Positions 36,101 to 44,504 of a DNA stretch of 64,000 nucleotides are shown here, in pieces; the stretch's first letter is position 1, and each line of letters starts with the position of its first letter. Below the pieces are notes generated by a model that saw only the letters and a list, made by a program, of their open reading frames with translations, had not been told where the DNA came from and ran no database searches. The DNA comes from CAVQEK01 sp963711495 (lineage in GTDB: Bacteria > Bacteroidota > Bacteroidia > Cytophagales > Cyclobacteriaceae), in NCBI GenBank assembly GCA_963711495.1, contig CAVQEK010000013.1:496001-560000 (forward strand). Direction: 5' to 3'. The position numbers were made by a program, and so were the translations under genes.

Positions 36101-37974
36101 AGGGGTCCCATTTCAATATCTAAAAACTCATTGCCCGATGCTTCGCCCGGTTTGGGCACTATCCATTCTTTCTCCCCACTAAAGGACACTTTAAATGCCT
36201 TGCGAGGTTGAAAAATGTCTTTGAGTACGCCCCTTTCCGTCTCGTTAAACACATTATTAAAATCGGCTTCGGGTACGGTGATCTCATATACTTTTTCCTC
36301 TATGGGGCAATAGCAGATGGTTGGATCTACCTGATCCGTGTCATATCTCCTGTCTGCCTCGCTTTTTATATGGCGGATGGTCAGCAGTTGGTTCAGTTTG
36401 TCGAGCATATCCTTGCTAATGCCCTGTTTCACTGCAGCCACCACACCATCACGATTAATATAATAAAAGGACTGTCCTATGATGGTACTGACAGCATTGT
36501 ACAAGGCACCAGCTTGAGCAAAGTCCGGGTAAGTTATTTTGGCTGATGGTGTTTTTCCCCCAGGCGGCGGATAGTCGCTGCAGCAGGGATTGGCAACACC
36601 TGTCTGCGGCTCTATTGACAGGCAGTAATTCTGATCCAGCCTGCAGGATAGCGTGATCGTAACAGTTCGCTGCCCCTCATTCAGCAACAACACAGGAGAT
36701 GCAAGGATAAAACCTAAGCGGGCATTGGGGTAAGGCTGGACAAATTTATTTTCAGGATCGATGTATTTGCTATTTTTAGCACCGAGGGTCGCAAAACTTT
36801 TCGGAGCATCTTCTTTAAAATCCTTATCAACACCATCAGCTTTGCCGGCATTGGGGGCCATATATACACCTTCCAGATAGGTTGCGGCAGGATATGTCTG
36901 ATAATTTAGAAATAAGGTCCGTTTATCCGCTATTTGGGTCTTGTTGACAACGATTTCGTCGTCAAGGGAGAAAAATACCTCTGCCTTATTATTATCTTTA
37001 CCATCCTTTACCTGAATACCGTTCTGAAGCAGATATTTATCCAATTGATTTTGGATCTCAAAGACAATGTGTGCGCTATCAGGAACCGCTTCTTTGCTTT
37101 GGAGCTTCAGTACTTGTTTGTAAAAGAAGTCGAGATGTTTTTTTGTAAAACTGTTTAAATCTTGTTGCAAATATTCAAACAATTTTAAAAAGGCAAACAA
37201 GATGGCCAAATGGGCCGGATGCCTTTCCTGCAACGCTTCCTTTAAAGGGAACAGACTGGGTTCAATACTGATAACCGCCGCATCTGTCACAACCTGGATA
37301 ACATCCAGGTAGGCAGGCAACAGGGTAAGGATCTGTTCATAAAGTGCAATCAGTCTTTCTCTTTTGTTGTCGCCCAGGTCTTTGAAGCTTTCATCCACCG
37401 CATACAAATCGGTAATATCCAGGTCCCACACGGGATTATTAGAGATCGATTGCCAGTCAAGCGTTTTGATGCAATACCATTTCACTGCCGCATTGGCCAG
37501 GGCAATGAACTGTTGCGTCGGAATCTTTAACCTGTCTTTAATCAATTTCTCCAAGGTAAAAGCTACAGGCAGTTCACTACCTTCAACCTGCAAATGCCAG
37601 GTATTGATGCGATAGATCACCGTATAAAACATGTAATGCACCAACAATTGCAACCCTGAGGGGGAAGGATCTTTTTCAAAAAGCTTGTGATAGTAATCTA
37701 CCTGTTCATTGACAGCGTTGGTATCATATTTAGTAATGGCAGCTATGGAAAAAGGAACACTTTTTTGAAAGAATGGCTGCCAATCGCTGATAGAAAGATC
37801 GCCGTCGTAATAATTGATATGGCGGGACAGTTGCATAAAATAGTCCAGCAGGTCGGCCAGTGACCGGCCATCGATTTTGGCGGGACCCGACAATAGATCG
37901 TCCATGATCCGCTGTCCTTGGCTAACGCCGGGATCATTTTGAAAGGGATGTATCAGGTTTTTGCAATCTGCCAT
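33142..37974 (-). CDS. Large eCIS baseplate protein (Afp11-like, baseplate-J-type)
   Basis: 1610 aa. The C-terminal third contains a baseplate-J segment (RVSEQLRHKGRAIQKFDYER, followed by LFKVKCINHSF and FVRLKIMNPRYEKVHFCLQV), the pattern by which wedge proteins of R-type tails and eCIS pack together. The N-terminal ~320 residues are helical, and the middle (~330-950) is beta-rich with several CC pairs (CCSDYPPP, CCERKP). A hydrophobic/Gly segment at ~1000-1130 (ISIPTLFGGFFDVGGLSAAD) may be an amphipathic insert. Encoded between gp25 (40 bp) and the 2199-aa protein (12 bp), it is the Afp11 equivalent by order. The C-terminal 30 residues add a Cys-rich tail (CCPHDKILLAKYC). Confidence 0.85.
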   Translation of the reverse strand: MADCKNLIHPFQNDPGVSQGQRIMDDLLSGPAKIDGRSLADLLDYFMQLSRHINYYDGDLSISDWQPFFQKSVPFSIAAITKYDTNAVNEQVDYYHKLFEKDPSPSGLQLLVHYMFYTVIYRINTWHLQVEGSELPVAFTLEKLIKDRLKIPTQQFIALANAAVKWYCIKTLDWQSISNNPVWDLDITDLYAVDESFKDLGDNKRERLIALYEQILTLLPAYLDVIQVVTDAAVISIEPSLFPLKEALQERHPAHLAILFAFLKLFEYLQQDLNSFTKKHLDFFYKQVLKLQSKEAVPDSAHIVFEIQNQLDKYLLQNGIQVKDGKDNNKAEVFFSLDDEIVVNKTQIADKRTLFLNYQTYPAATYLEGVYMAPNAGKADGVDKDFKEDAPKSFATLGAKNSKYIDPENKFVQPYPNARLGFILASPVLLLNEGQRTVTITLSCRLDQNYCLSIEPQTGVANPCCSDYPPPGGKTPSAKITYPDFAQAGALYNAVSTIIGQSFYYINRDGVVAAVKQGISKDMLDKLNQLLTIRHIKSEADRRYDTDQVDPTICYCPIEEKVYEITVPEADFNNVFNETERGVLKDIFQPRKAFKVSFSGEKEWIVPKPGEASGNEFLDIEMGPLAGDRFVLTIVATLQPDQKAVTFYNAENLKEDFNTALPVVKIELDDKIKLTEDVDADGVDEACCERKPANGKQPVSLYHFFRNVFIADDDQTKIRADVCGLKNFVVQNNESLQNVNAPIYPFGTRPTVIDFDVNNPPPSPVPHPAPNLNLKGPDFYIGSQEVFGKKWSEIYINLNWKDKPTNFNEYYKGYLVRDNYHECDDLNDNTHHIYGLNECDFQMNLALLQDGQWIKEKLNPPFTTTALNEITGDNNRLLFASDVPSGFCTPEKPFAQTIKLIHDEAVNPDPQFDLTPQFNISSEPLTQYDVNSRNNFLRINLQNQDFLHKDYSYVLARQMMAFGRYPDLVNDAVYIEGGVPQVFDISIFFGNIGPQVIQIANDVVNSAIDGVLDDLVQIISDETDSGTNVPFLNDLLDRSKELLSDVAALAAISIPTLFGGFFDVGGLSAADQVQVKTLVKDFVSDLFDLFKTDLSGIEDSLKAKLRDKFDDILATIDVSGFFTGIFGSKEVIIPNEPWTPIVEEMSIDYSATAPITDIDLIHLYPYTGTYKSEEFESQPSLFPVFCDEGNLFLGLKDLRPGNNLNVLFQLAEATADSESEKQLVQWYYLQNNQWKLLRNGFEVLDDATDGLTTSGIIKFATPTIMTSDNTILPKELFWIKAAISQNSRSVSETVGIHTQAIRVTFTNETANDKLRLIEALPAGSIAKLKVADASIKKVNQPYDSYGGRVPEAEGHFYVRVSEQLRHKGRAIQKFDYERLALETFPQLFKVKCINHSFALDAHKYLNDFPMAPGYVILAVIPDLNQLRAIECFEPRVPVSLLDKIKMHLMSRTSPFVRLKIMNPRYEKVHFCLQVKLYLGKDENFYKEKLKQDLKEFLAPWAVGQYDKLSFGQCVYRSDIVRFLETRDYLDYIIDLGMKHESEPGNPTDQQKVCPITPRSILIAGDIDVCIQQQDCEAWQRCYDENQREKECCPHDKILLAKYCKEDIPPQ

Positions 37975-38014
37975 CTTTGTTATATCATTTACAATCGGCG
38001 ATGCTTAATGGTAA

Positions 38015-38440
38015 TTACACCGGGCGCAATGCTTCATTTTTATAATAATCATATACATAATTGAACCGGGAGTTTGTACCGGGAATTGAGAATTCAATAC
38101 TGATGGTAAACTTTCCCTCTATCAAATCAAATGATTCGTCGGAAGTCACCTCTATCTTCTCCACCAGTATCCGGGGCTCATAAAAAAGGATCGAATTTTT
38201 CACCCGGTCTTTTATGTATCCAATGACCGAACTGCTCAACGATTCAAAAATATAATCGACGAGATTGCAACCGTATAAAGGCTGCATAACCCGTTCTCCC
38301 AAACTGGTGGATAATAATATATTAAGGCTCTGCTTAATGTCTTCCACATCGCTCACCAATTCCGCTGTGCCTGTTTTTCTGTCGAAGGCAGGTGGAAATG
38401 ACCAGCCGGTACCAAGAAATGATTTTTGCGGATCGCTCAT
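38015..38440 (-). CDS. gp25-like baseplate wedge protein (Afp9-like)
   Basis: 141 aa with the GPW/gp25 fold signature: FLGTGWSFPPAFDRKTG at the start, the helix DVEDIKQSLNILLSTSLGER with VMQPLYGC (the LGTRVMRPxYG-type motif of gp25), and EPRILVEKIEV. gp25 is the most conserved wedge protein of contractile tails and connects baseplate to sheath. Position between PAAR (23 bp) and the Afp11-like gene matches the canonical eCIS order. Confidence 0.95.
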   Translation of the reverse strand: MSDPQKSFLGTGWSFPPAFDRKTGTAELVSDVEDIKQSLNILLSTSLGERVMQPLYGCNLVDYIFESLSSSVIGYIKDRVKNSILFYEPRILVEKIEVTSDESFDLIEGKFTISIEFSIPGTNSRFNYVYDYYKNEALRPV

Positions 38441-38463
38441 ATTTGATTGAATTTAATTTACTG

Positions 38464-38754
38464 TTAGCCGCCTATCTGCACTGTCGGAAAACCCGAGACG
38501 ATTACTCCGCTATGTGCTGTCAGGTCTCCCTGCCTGGCTGCGGGCTTTCCGCCAATGAACACCGTGGTTGATCCCATCACGATCGTATCTGGTGGACCGG
38601 TGCAAACCAACAGGTCTCCAACTACGGCTGCCGGCAAATTGCCAATCAAAACGGTCGGCACGCCGGGGCCGGTAATTGGCCCGCCGACGTGCGGTACGGG
38701 GCCACTAAAAAGAGGGCAAGTATGCATATCGCTGATTCTGGCTGCTGATGCCAT
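38464..38754 (-). CDS. PAAR spike-tip protein (Afp10-like)
   Basis: A 96-aa PAAR-domain protein: ARISDMHTCPLFSGPVPHVG starts the repeat, then GGPITGPGVPTVLIGNLPAA, CTGPPDTIVMGSTTVFIGGK and RQGDLTAHSGVIVSGFPTV. The His/Cys pattern can bind the zinc ion found at PAAR tips. It caps the VgrG-like trimer and sharpens the spike. Encoded 16 bp downstream of the spike gene. It has no C-terminal toxin extension. Confidence 0.96.
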   Translation of the reverse strand: MASAARISDMHTCPLFSGPVPHVGGPITGPGVPTVLIGNLPAAVVGDLLVCTGPPDTIVMGSTTVFIGGKPAARQGDLTAHSGVIVSGFPTVQIGG

Positions 38755-38770
38755 TTTTCTCTATGTTTAT

Positions 38771-40546
38771 TTAGTTGATCTTGACCAGTGACCCACTGAT
38801 CTCCGTAATTCCCTGTGCAGATAATTTAGCCGCGGCACCTTCTATACCCACATTCGCATCGGCCTTGACAGACAAGCTAACCCCTCCGATCGAAAGGGTA
38901 GCCCCCGCAGAAAGGGTCAGATTGACGCCCGCCTTTATCTCAATATTCAAAGGACTTTCCAGCTTTATTCCGGAAGAGTCCATGGTTATCTTATTGGTAT
39001 TCTGATCTTTGATCTCTATTTTCATTCCCTGCTCATCCAGTTCCATACTGTTGCCGGCAGGGGTATCTATGGTAATGGTTTTGGTATTGTCATTGAAATG
39101 GATCCTCATTCCACTGCGCGTAGTAAATCCTTTTTCATGATTGACATCCTGCGCTGTAATGGGGGCCGGCTTGGCGCTGCTATTCAGCATTCCCAATACC
39201 ACGCCATGGCGAGGATCGTCATTGATAAATCCGACTACTACTTCATCACCAATTTCGGGACGGAAAAAAGCTCCACGGTTCGAGCCTGCATCCAGGCTGG
39301 CTACACGGGTCCAGATGCCCTGTGCCTGATTGTCTATAACCGGAACCTTTACCAATATTCTATCTTCTCCGTTAGGATCATCCTGCAACTGGACAACCAC
39401 TCCGATTTGTAATCCGTGGATGGACCCTACCAGTCCGGCACTTTGCAGATCACTTACATCACGATGTGTTTCCGCATAACGATCCGGGTCAAGGCCAAAT
39501 TGAATATGGGTTTCCCATGAACCTTTCCCCACATCATGTCTTACCGCGGTTACAAACGCTTTCCCTTTAAAGCGGTCTCCCACACCTTCCAGCTTAACCA
39601 TATCGCCTGGCTTAATGCCGGAAAATCCCGTCACCCTGGCCCTGCCCCTGATCTTGGCTAAACGGCTGCGGAGCATTAAACCATCAGCCCAATCCTGTAA
39701 TTCCTGCTCCAGCAAATAACCACTATGATGCATTTCATAGTTTTCCAGGTTAATAGCAATGGCCAAATCACTGCCTTGAATATTTCCATTTTGAGAAAAA
39801 GAGGTGGCTTCCGATGTATCAGCCTCAAACAATGCCTGATTGGGATAATCCCAGGACAATGTTTTTACATTTTTCCATTCATACCGCGCATCCATTTCAG
39901 CTTCAAATTCCATAACGGAAGTGCCGTATGTCACCTGAAGCACAGGCTCCTGCGAAGTATCCGGTTTTGCTACTTTGATCTTCCCGTCATCGACCATGAC
40001 CAGCATGCCATTGGCTTCGGCCCGAAGCAACATAAAATCCCAATCCGTCACATGATGCTGTACCAGCTCTTTATGCTTAAGCTGTGTTGTCTGCGGGTCA
40101 CTTTGCAATCCCGGATATTTTCCGATGAGGTCATCAAACAATTGACTGTCTTTCAGATCTTCAAAATATTGATTATGGCGGCCAACGGTCATTCTCACTG
40201 CTTCATCCCGACATTCAATTTGTAATTCGGTATCGCCGTTCTGCCGTACTTTGATGGCATGTTTTACAATAATCCCTTTAAATACCTGCGCATTGTTTCC
40301 GTCGAAACCTAACTTGATGGTGATCTTTTTGCCGGGGATAAAATCATTTTTATTACTGACCTCAAAATTCATTTCAGAAGCATCTCCATCCCGTATGGCC
40401 ATCTTGACTACGGAGATCCTGTTGATCTCTTTGATGATGGACAGAGACAGGATCTCATAGGTCGGATCAATGGCTGTCCCGTCTATCAAAATAGAAAAAG
40501 TCACCACATCATGCCGCGATGGATTCGGTATCAGCAGTTCTTCCAT
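38771..40546 (-). CDS. VgrG-like spike protein (Afp8-like)
   Basis: 591 aa combining the gp27-type N-terminal barrels (residues 1-~370), an OB-fold gp5 domain (IGVVVQLQDDPNGEDRILVK, IWTRVASLDAGSNRGAFFRP, GDEVVVGFINDDPRHGVVLG; ~375-470) and a C-terminal beta-helix (SGIKLESPLNIEIKAGVNLT, LSIGGVSLSVKADANVG). It forms the central spike trimer at the tube tip. The gene overlaps the LysM-protein gene by one base and precedes PAAR, as in Afp and PVC loci. Confidence 0.95.
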   Translation of the reverse strand: MEELLIPNPSRHDVVTFSILIDGTAIDPTYEILSLSIIKEINRISVVKMAIRDGDASEMNFEVSNKNDFIPGKKITIKLGFDGNNAQVFKGIIVKHAIKVRQNGDTELQIECRDEAVRMTVGRHNQYFEDLKDSQLFDDLIGKYPGLQSDPQTTQLKHKELVQHHVTDWDFMLLRAEANGMLVMVDDGKIKVAKPDTSQEPVLQVTYGTSVMEFEAEMDARYEWKNVKTLSWDYPNQALFEADTSEATSFSQNGNIQGSDLAIAINLENYEMHHSGYLLEQELQDWADGLMLRSRLAKIRGRARVTGFSGIKPGDMVKLEGVGDRFKGKAFVTAVRHDVGKGSWETHIQFGLDPDRYAETHRDVSDLQSAGLVGSIHGLQIGVVVQLQDDPNGEDRILVKVPVIDNQAQGIWTRVASLDAGSNRGAFFRPEIGDEVVVGFINDDPRHGVVLGMLNSSAKPAPITAQDVNHEKGFTTRSGMRIHFNDNTKTITIDTPAGNSMELDEQGMKIEIKDQNTNKITMDSSGIKLESPLNIEIKAGVNLTLSAGATLSIGGVSLSVKADANVGIEGAAAKLSAQGITEISGSLVKIN

Positions 40547-41256
40547 TATACCTCATTTTTATCAAATGGTGGAAAATATAAATTAAGGCCAGTCTTAACA
40601 TTCCTGACACTGGTAAGATCGTTGGCTCTGCCTATCTGTAAAAAATATTTTGAGTTGTCATAAATTTCATAGGTCATCAGGTCAAGGCGATCACCTTGCT
40701 GCACTTTGCGGTAGTGCGTCAAATCCGGAGAGCTCAGTTTGGCCTCGGCCAATTGTTCTTCTCTGGACTTATGCTTCAGGAAATTAGCAGTGATCTTTAC
40801 CCTCAATGGTCTTCCGTCAGGCTCAAAAAGGGTGTAATTGATGTCAAGATTCGACAGCACACATCTGAAGTCTATTTCAGAACCCCAAAAAACAATTAAA
40901 AACCTTGGGCGGTGTATTTTTCCGTCCAAATTATACACGCAATTTAGGAATTCACCCAACTGTTCTTCTACCGGTTTATCGATGTAGGTGCTGTTCTCTC
41001 CACCGTAATTCTCCATGGTCTTCGTTCCATCCAGCACAAATTCGAGACGCAATTCTTCAGGGGCTATCGATTTATAGTGTACTTCTGAACCAGGACTACC
41101 GTGACCACTTTGAGTATCTACATTTACTTTAAAATTTTTAGTGAACGACTCTGGATTTATGGGAGTTACAAACTTTCTCTTGGGGTCTTCTCCTGTAAAA
41201 TCCCGGTTGGCAAATGATCTGATCAATAACTTTTCCAGTTTCTTTCTATCGCTCAT
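40546..41256 (-). CDS. LysM-containing baseplate adaptor (Afp7-like)
   Basis: 236 aa. Residues 1-~165 form a tube-initiator-like domain (EELRLEFVLDGTKTMEN, EQLGEFLNCVYNLDGKIHRP, FRCVLSNLDINYTLF), and the C-terminus is a LysM motif (YRKVQQGDRLDLMTYEIYDN ... GLNLYFPPF). This is the organisation of Afp7/gp53-type adaptors that join the spike to the first tube ring. The ATG at 41254-41256 lies inside the end of the DUF5908 gene (11-bp overlap), which implies translational coupling. Confidence 0.9.
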   Translation of the reverse strand: MSDRKKLEKLLIRSFANRDFTGEDPKRKFVTPINPESFTKNFKVNVDTQSGHGSPGSEVHYKSIAPEELRLEFVLDGTKTMENYGGENSTYIDKPVEEQLGEFLNCVYNLDGKIHRPRFLIVFWGSEIDFRCVLSNLDINYTLFEPDGRPLRVKITANFLKHKSREEQLAEAKLSSPDLTHYRKVQQGDRLDLMTYEIYDNSKYFLQIGRANDLTSVRNVKTGLNLYFPPFDKNEV

Positions 41257-41416
41257 TCTTTTCCTTTAGTATTTGAATTACTTTCTCGACACAGGCATTA
41301 ATGATCTCTTCACGGGGATTATCCGTATTACCGGAAGAAGCTGAAATGGAGCCGCCCGCTTTTTCATCTCCAATTACAGCCGCTTTTATAATCAATTCAC
41401 GAATCTCAATAGGCAT
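41246..41416 (-). CDS. DUF5908-type small eCIS protein
   Basis: A 56-aa protein. It begins MPIEIRELIIKAAVIGDEKA, the start shared by the DUF5908 proteins that lie between tube and LysM genes in eCIS loci, and ends in a Lys-rich helix (EKVIQILKEKNER). Its stop overlaps the LysM gene by 11 bp and its start is 10 bp after the tube gene. By position it corresponds to Afp6; its role in baseplate assembly is unknown. Confidence 0.85.
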   Translation of the reverse strand: MPIEIRELIIKAAVIGDEKAGGSISASSGNTDNPREEIINACVEKVIQILKEKNER

Positions 41417-41426
41417 AGCGATGGTT

Positions 41427-41897
41427 TTAAGTTTTGTACACCAGGCGGTTATAATTCAGCTCAAGCGTTTCCAGCAACACCTCTCCCCTTTCTGCATTCA
41501 ACTCTCCGACCTTCCAGCTTCTTGGCCACACATTGTTTATGGTCCAATACATAAGCGGCTGGTGATTTTCATTGAGCAGGGTAATATCCACCGTTGGATA
41601 TGGCTCCACAATTTCATCGTCAAATGCTTTTTTCAGCCACTTTGTCACTTCTGAGTTGGTATCCAATAACCCTCTTTTTAACACCAAGGGGCCGTATCTT
41701 CTGCGCGTAGGGACCACGTGCTCAAAACGGTTTTCTCCGCCTTCCCTTACAGTTTCACTATCCAGTGTAGAATCAAGTCCTGTAACGGATTGAAACCGGG
41801 TGTCAACGGATTCCTGGTCATTGGATTTGAAACTTACCCTGAAGTGAAAATTTACCGTTTGATAAAAATCATCCGGATCTTTACTTTCACCAGCCAT
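41427..41897 (-). CDS. eCIS inner-tube protein, second paralogue (Afp5-like)
   Basis: 156 aa with the tail-tube fold: an N-terminal strand (TVNFHFRVSFKS), then FQSVTGLDSTLDSETVREGG, then GPLVLKRGLLDTNSEVTKWL and the C-terminal ITLLNENHQPLMYWTINNVW. It shares these blocks with the next tube protein but diverges in the loop after GLD. By order it is the Afp5 equivalent, probably the tube-initiator ring between spike adaptor and main tube. The gene is 2 bp downstream of the main tube gene. Confidence 0.92.
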   Translation of the reverse strand: MAGESKDPDDFYQTVNFHFRVSFKSNDQESVDTRFQSVTGLDSTLDSETVREGGENRFEHVVPTRRRYGPLVLKRGLLDTNSEVTKWLKKAFDDEIVEPYPTVDITLLNENHQPLMYWTINNVWPRSWKVGELNAERGEVLLETLELNYNRLVYKT

Positions 41898-41899
41898 AA

Positions 41900-42367
41900 C
41901 TAGTCAACATTCATGATTTCCAAGCCTTCATGTACCAATTCAATGGTTTCGATCGCCACCTCATTGGCATCGGCTTTCATATCAGTGGATTGTACCTTGG
42001 ATGGCCAGGCGTTCAACACCTTCCAGGTGATGATGGGTTCATGATTTTCGTTGAGTAGTTTAATGGTTACTGTGCGGCGATACATCGAGCCTGTTTTATT
42101 GCCTTCCTGGAAATAATAGGTTTTGCGCCATTCCTTGAAAAAGTCATAATCCCCTTCGAAGGTGCCGCGTTTCAGTGTGATGTTGCTAAATTTGGTTAAA
42201 CCGGGTTGTTTGGTTTTATTGTATTTTTTGCTGTTCCCTTCACGGTATTCAATGACTTCGGTTTCAAAATCAAGCCCACTAACCTCGGTAAAGCCGATCC
42301 TGAAATTTTCACCCCATTCTACCTGAAAGTGAAATTTTGGAATAGGATAATCTCCTTTGGCTGCCAT
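41900..42367 (-). CDS. eCIS main inner-tube protein (Afp1-like)
   Basis: 155 aa, a canonical tail-tube (T4 gp19-like) protein: PKFHFQVEWGENFRIGFTEV, SGLDFETEVIEYREG, the conserved TKFSNITLKRGTFEGDYDFF and VTIKLLNENHEPIITWKVLN. Hexameric rings of this protein build the tube pushed through the target envelope, and its lumen is expected to hold cargo. It lies just upstream of the second tube gene. In Afp loci the tube precedes the sheath genes; here it follows sheath and two Cys-rich genes. Confidence 0.95.
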   Translation of the reverse strand: MAAKGDYPIPKFHFQVEWGENFRIGFTEVSGLDFETEVIEYREGNSKKYNKTKQPGLTKFSNITLKRGTFEGDYDFFKEWRKTYYFQEGNKTGSMYRRTVTIKLLNENHEPIITWKVLNAWPSKVQSTDMKADANEVAIETIELVHEGLEIMNVD

Positions 42368-42412
42368 ATTCTTAATATTTTAATGTTAAAGTAATCGGAC
42401 GTTTATAAATAA

Positions 42413-43420
42413 CTATTTACACCTCATTTTTGGATCTACTTCCACAATGGCTGCTTCCAGGCTTTGTTTGCAAGCCAGCAATGATTCCTTCTTCTTATTG
42501 AGATCGATTAGTGTCTTGGCCAGTTCATTAGCCTTGGTGTTATCATGCTCATATTTCTCCTTGATTTCCTCATAGTAAGGATCGTTGCAAATGGGGAATT
42601 GCAGCATCGGATCGAGTTGGCAGTGTTTTGCTTCATGACCATGGCCATGTTCGTGTTCATGCTCGTCTTCATGCTCATGTTCATTTCCATAGTTTTCCTG
42701 GATGTCACCTTTCCTCTGAGCTGCATATTCAGACGTGGCTTCGCCAGTGTCCCCACAACTTTCATCACAATGGAAGGTATTCATCCATTCAATGATCACC
42801 ATATACAGACCGTATTCCTTCGCAATGTTTTTGTTAATGCGGTAGGCGGTATAAATAGCTGTTATTACCATCTTGATCAGTTCATCGCGGGTAGTGATCA
42901 TTGCATCCAGTTTTTTACCATAGTCTTCCAAACATTTCAGGATCCCCTGTCCCGGAACCAACGCCGGGTCGTTCAGACACCGGATACAGTTATAGATCTG
43001 ATCATATTTAGTTTTGATCAAATCGATTTGCATATAAAAATCGCGTACCATACAATAAAGGACCTTTATGGCTTTTACAGCGTGCTTTGTGTTGACTGAC
43101 ACTCGCTCAACCTGATGAAGCATCACCTCCAGTTGATCGCATATCTGCCTGGACAAGTCATTCGCTTTAGTGAGCTCATCGTACCATGTTTTGAGTCTGT
43201 CGCGGCGTTCCATGGTGAAGGATAAATGCGCAGACACATGTTTTGCTTCTTCATCTGCTTCGCTATACCTGGTATTGACCTCTTTGAGTTCTTTCGTCCA
43301 GGTATCGTAACAGCAATCACAACCCCTGGGGTTTTCAGGATCTTCCTTATCACAGCACTCTTTGATTTTGTCCTTCCAGGGAGTCTCGTGTATTTTTTCA
43401 CATTTATGTCGAGTGATCAT
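42413..43420 (-). CDS. Cys- and His-rich helical eCIS-locus protein A
   Basis: 335 aa, no family recognised. An N-terminal cysteine patch (CCDKEDPENPRGCDCCYDTW, residues ~22-41) is followed by a long helical, coiled-coil-like region (~45-220) with scattered Cys. A metal-ligand-like tract of alternating His and Glu comes next (EHEHEDEHEHEHGHGHEAKH, about 250-270), then a final helix. The gene lies between sheath and tube genes, next to another Cys-rich helical protein, and is not part of standard Afp/PVC gene sets. Possible roles are a particle-associated zinc-binding part, a sheath-tube chaperone or an anchor; none is shown by the sequence. Confidence 0.7.
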   Translation of the reverse strand: MITRHKCEKIHETPWKDKIKECCDKEDPENPRGCDCCYDTWTKELKEVNTRYSEADEEAKHVSAHLSFTMERRDRLKTWYDELTKANDLSRQICDQLEVMLHQVERVSVNTKHAVKAIKVLYCMVRDFYMQIDLIKTKYDQIYNCIRCLNDPALVPGQGILKCLEDYGKKLDAMITTRDELIKMVITAIYTAYRINKNIAKEYGLYMVIIEWMNTFHCDESCGDTGEATSEYAAQRKGDIQENYGNEHEHEDEHEHEHGHGHEAKHCQLDPMLQFPICNDPYYEEIKEKYEHDNTKANELAKTLIDLNKKKESLLACKQSLEAAIVEVDPKMRCK

Positions 43421-43462
43421 AGTAGCAGGATTATTAATGGGTTAATAAAATAATTTCGGCGT

Positions 43463-44494
43463 TTAATCGGCTGTACTTTCAACTGTGTTTTCATTACTGC
43501 AGAAAGTTTTCTGAACATCATCACATATGTCACAGATCTCACATTCACATTGATGCAACCTCGGATCGCAGCAATTGTCCGTTTTAACACAATCGCATTT
43601 CGGGCAGCAGATATATTCAACAGTTTTCAACAAGCCTTCAAAATCACTGCGTTTATTATACAGTGCCACTGTTGCCTTGGTGCTTTCCTGCACGGACTTC
43701 ACTAATTCATCCTGCATCTTTTTCAGGTCGTCACCCCGGGATTTCATAGTGGTTTGAAGATGGCCTTCAAATGTTTTCGATCGATCAGCCAAGGTTTTCT
43801 GTAAAGGATCGAGCGTGCCTATATTGGAAAATACCTGAATTCCAACAACTTCGGAAGACGATTTGAAAATGGAATCAATATCAAAGCTCAGAGCCTTGGG
43901 CATGCATATCAACTCATCGAGGAGCTTGTCCACATGTTCGCATTCTTTTGGGCGCTCTTTTTGTGTTGGCCTGGATTCGCCCTTGCAATTCTCCGGAACT
44001 TTGCCGGTAAGGACCATTAGCTGGGTGCAGTTGCAACTATCGTTTTTACAGTTTTCGAGCTTACAGGCCGCTTCGCGCAGATCGTTCATTTTCGTCTTGG
44101 CATCTTTCACTGCTTTGAAGATATTTTTCAGATTCATAGACAGTTCATTACCCCATTTGATGTAGTTGGTTACATTTTCCTGGATGAGATTGTTGGATTG
44201 AATCAATTCCGTGCCTATTCTTATTTCGGTGTTTCTATATCGCTGATAATTGCCTTCTGTCCAGATGAACTGGCATTTCTTTCGTTCAAAAAGGTTTAGC
44301 TGTCCTTCATTGCTCTTTTCCCATTTACCAACTTCACCGGCTGTGGTGAATAAGTTATCGCAATATTTTTGCCGTTCCGCATGGATGGTCTTTTGCGTAG
44401 CAGTGTCGTTCTCTTCACAATTGTTTTGACCTGGATTGTGCTGTCGGGTATCGGGTTTTGATGAAACTATTGCCATGGTTGATTGATTTAGCAT
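43463..44494 (-). CDS. Cys-rich helical eCIS-locus protein B
   Basis: 343 aa, no family recognised. The body is predicted helical with coiled-coil stretches (KNIFKAVKDAKTKMNDLREA, HLQTTMKSRGDDLKKMQDEL). It carries a mid-protein Cys cluster (CKLENCKNDSCNCTQ) and a dense C-terminal cluster (ICCPKCDCVKTDNCCDPRLH then QCECEICDICDD) that could hold zinc or form disulfides. Ten bp downstream of the sheath gene and 42 bp upstream of protein A; similar size, Cys richness and helical build suggest the two are distant relatives or partners. The most upstream ATG is used; an alternative start is MAIVSS six codons later. Confidence 0.7.
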   Translation of the reverse strand: MLNQSTMAIVSSKPDTRQHNPGQNNCEENDTATQKTIHAERQKYCDNLFTTAGEVGKWEKSNEGQLNLFERKKCQFIWTEGNYQRYRNTEIRIGTELIQSNNLIQENVTNYIKWGNELSMNLKNIFKAVKDAKTKMNDLREAACKLENCKNDSCNCTQLMVLTGKVPENCKGESRPTQKERPKECEHVDKLLDELICMPKALSFDIDSIFKSSSEVVGIQVFSNIGTLDPLQKTLADRSKTFEGHLQTTMKSRGDDLKKMQDELVKSVQESTKATVALYNKRSDFEGLLKTVEYICCPKCDCVKTDNCCDPRLHQCECEICDICDDVQKTFCSNENTVESTAD

Positions 44495-44504
44495 TTAGAA
44501 AATT

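Noticed and set aside
38464..38754. PAAR protein carrying a C-terminal toxin
   Set aside because: The protein ends with the PAAR repeat; there is no extension.
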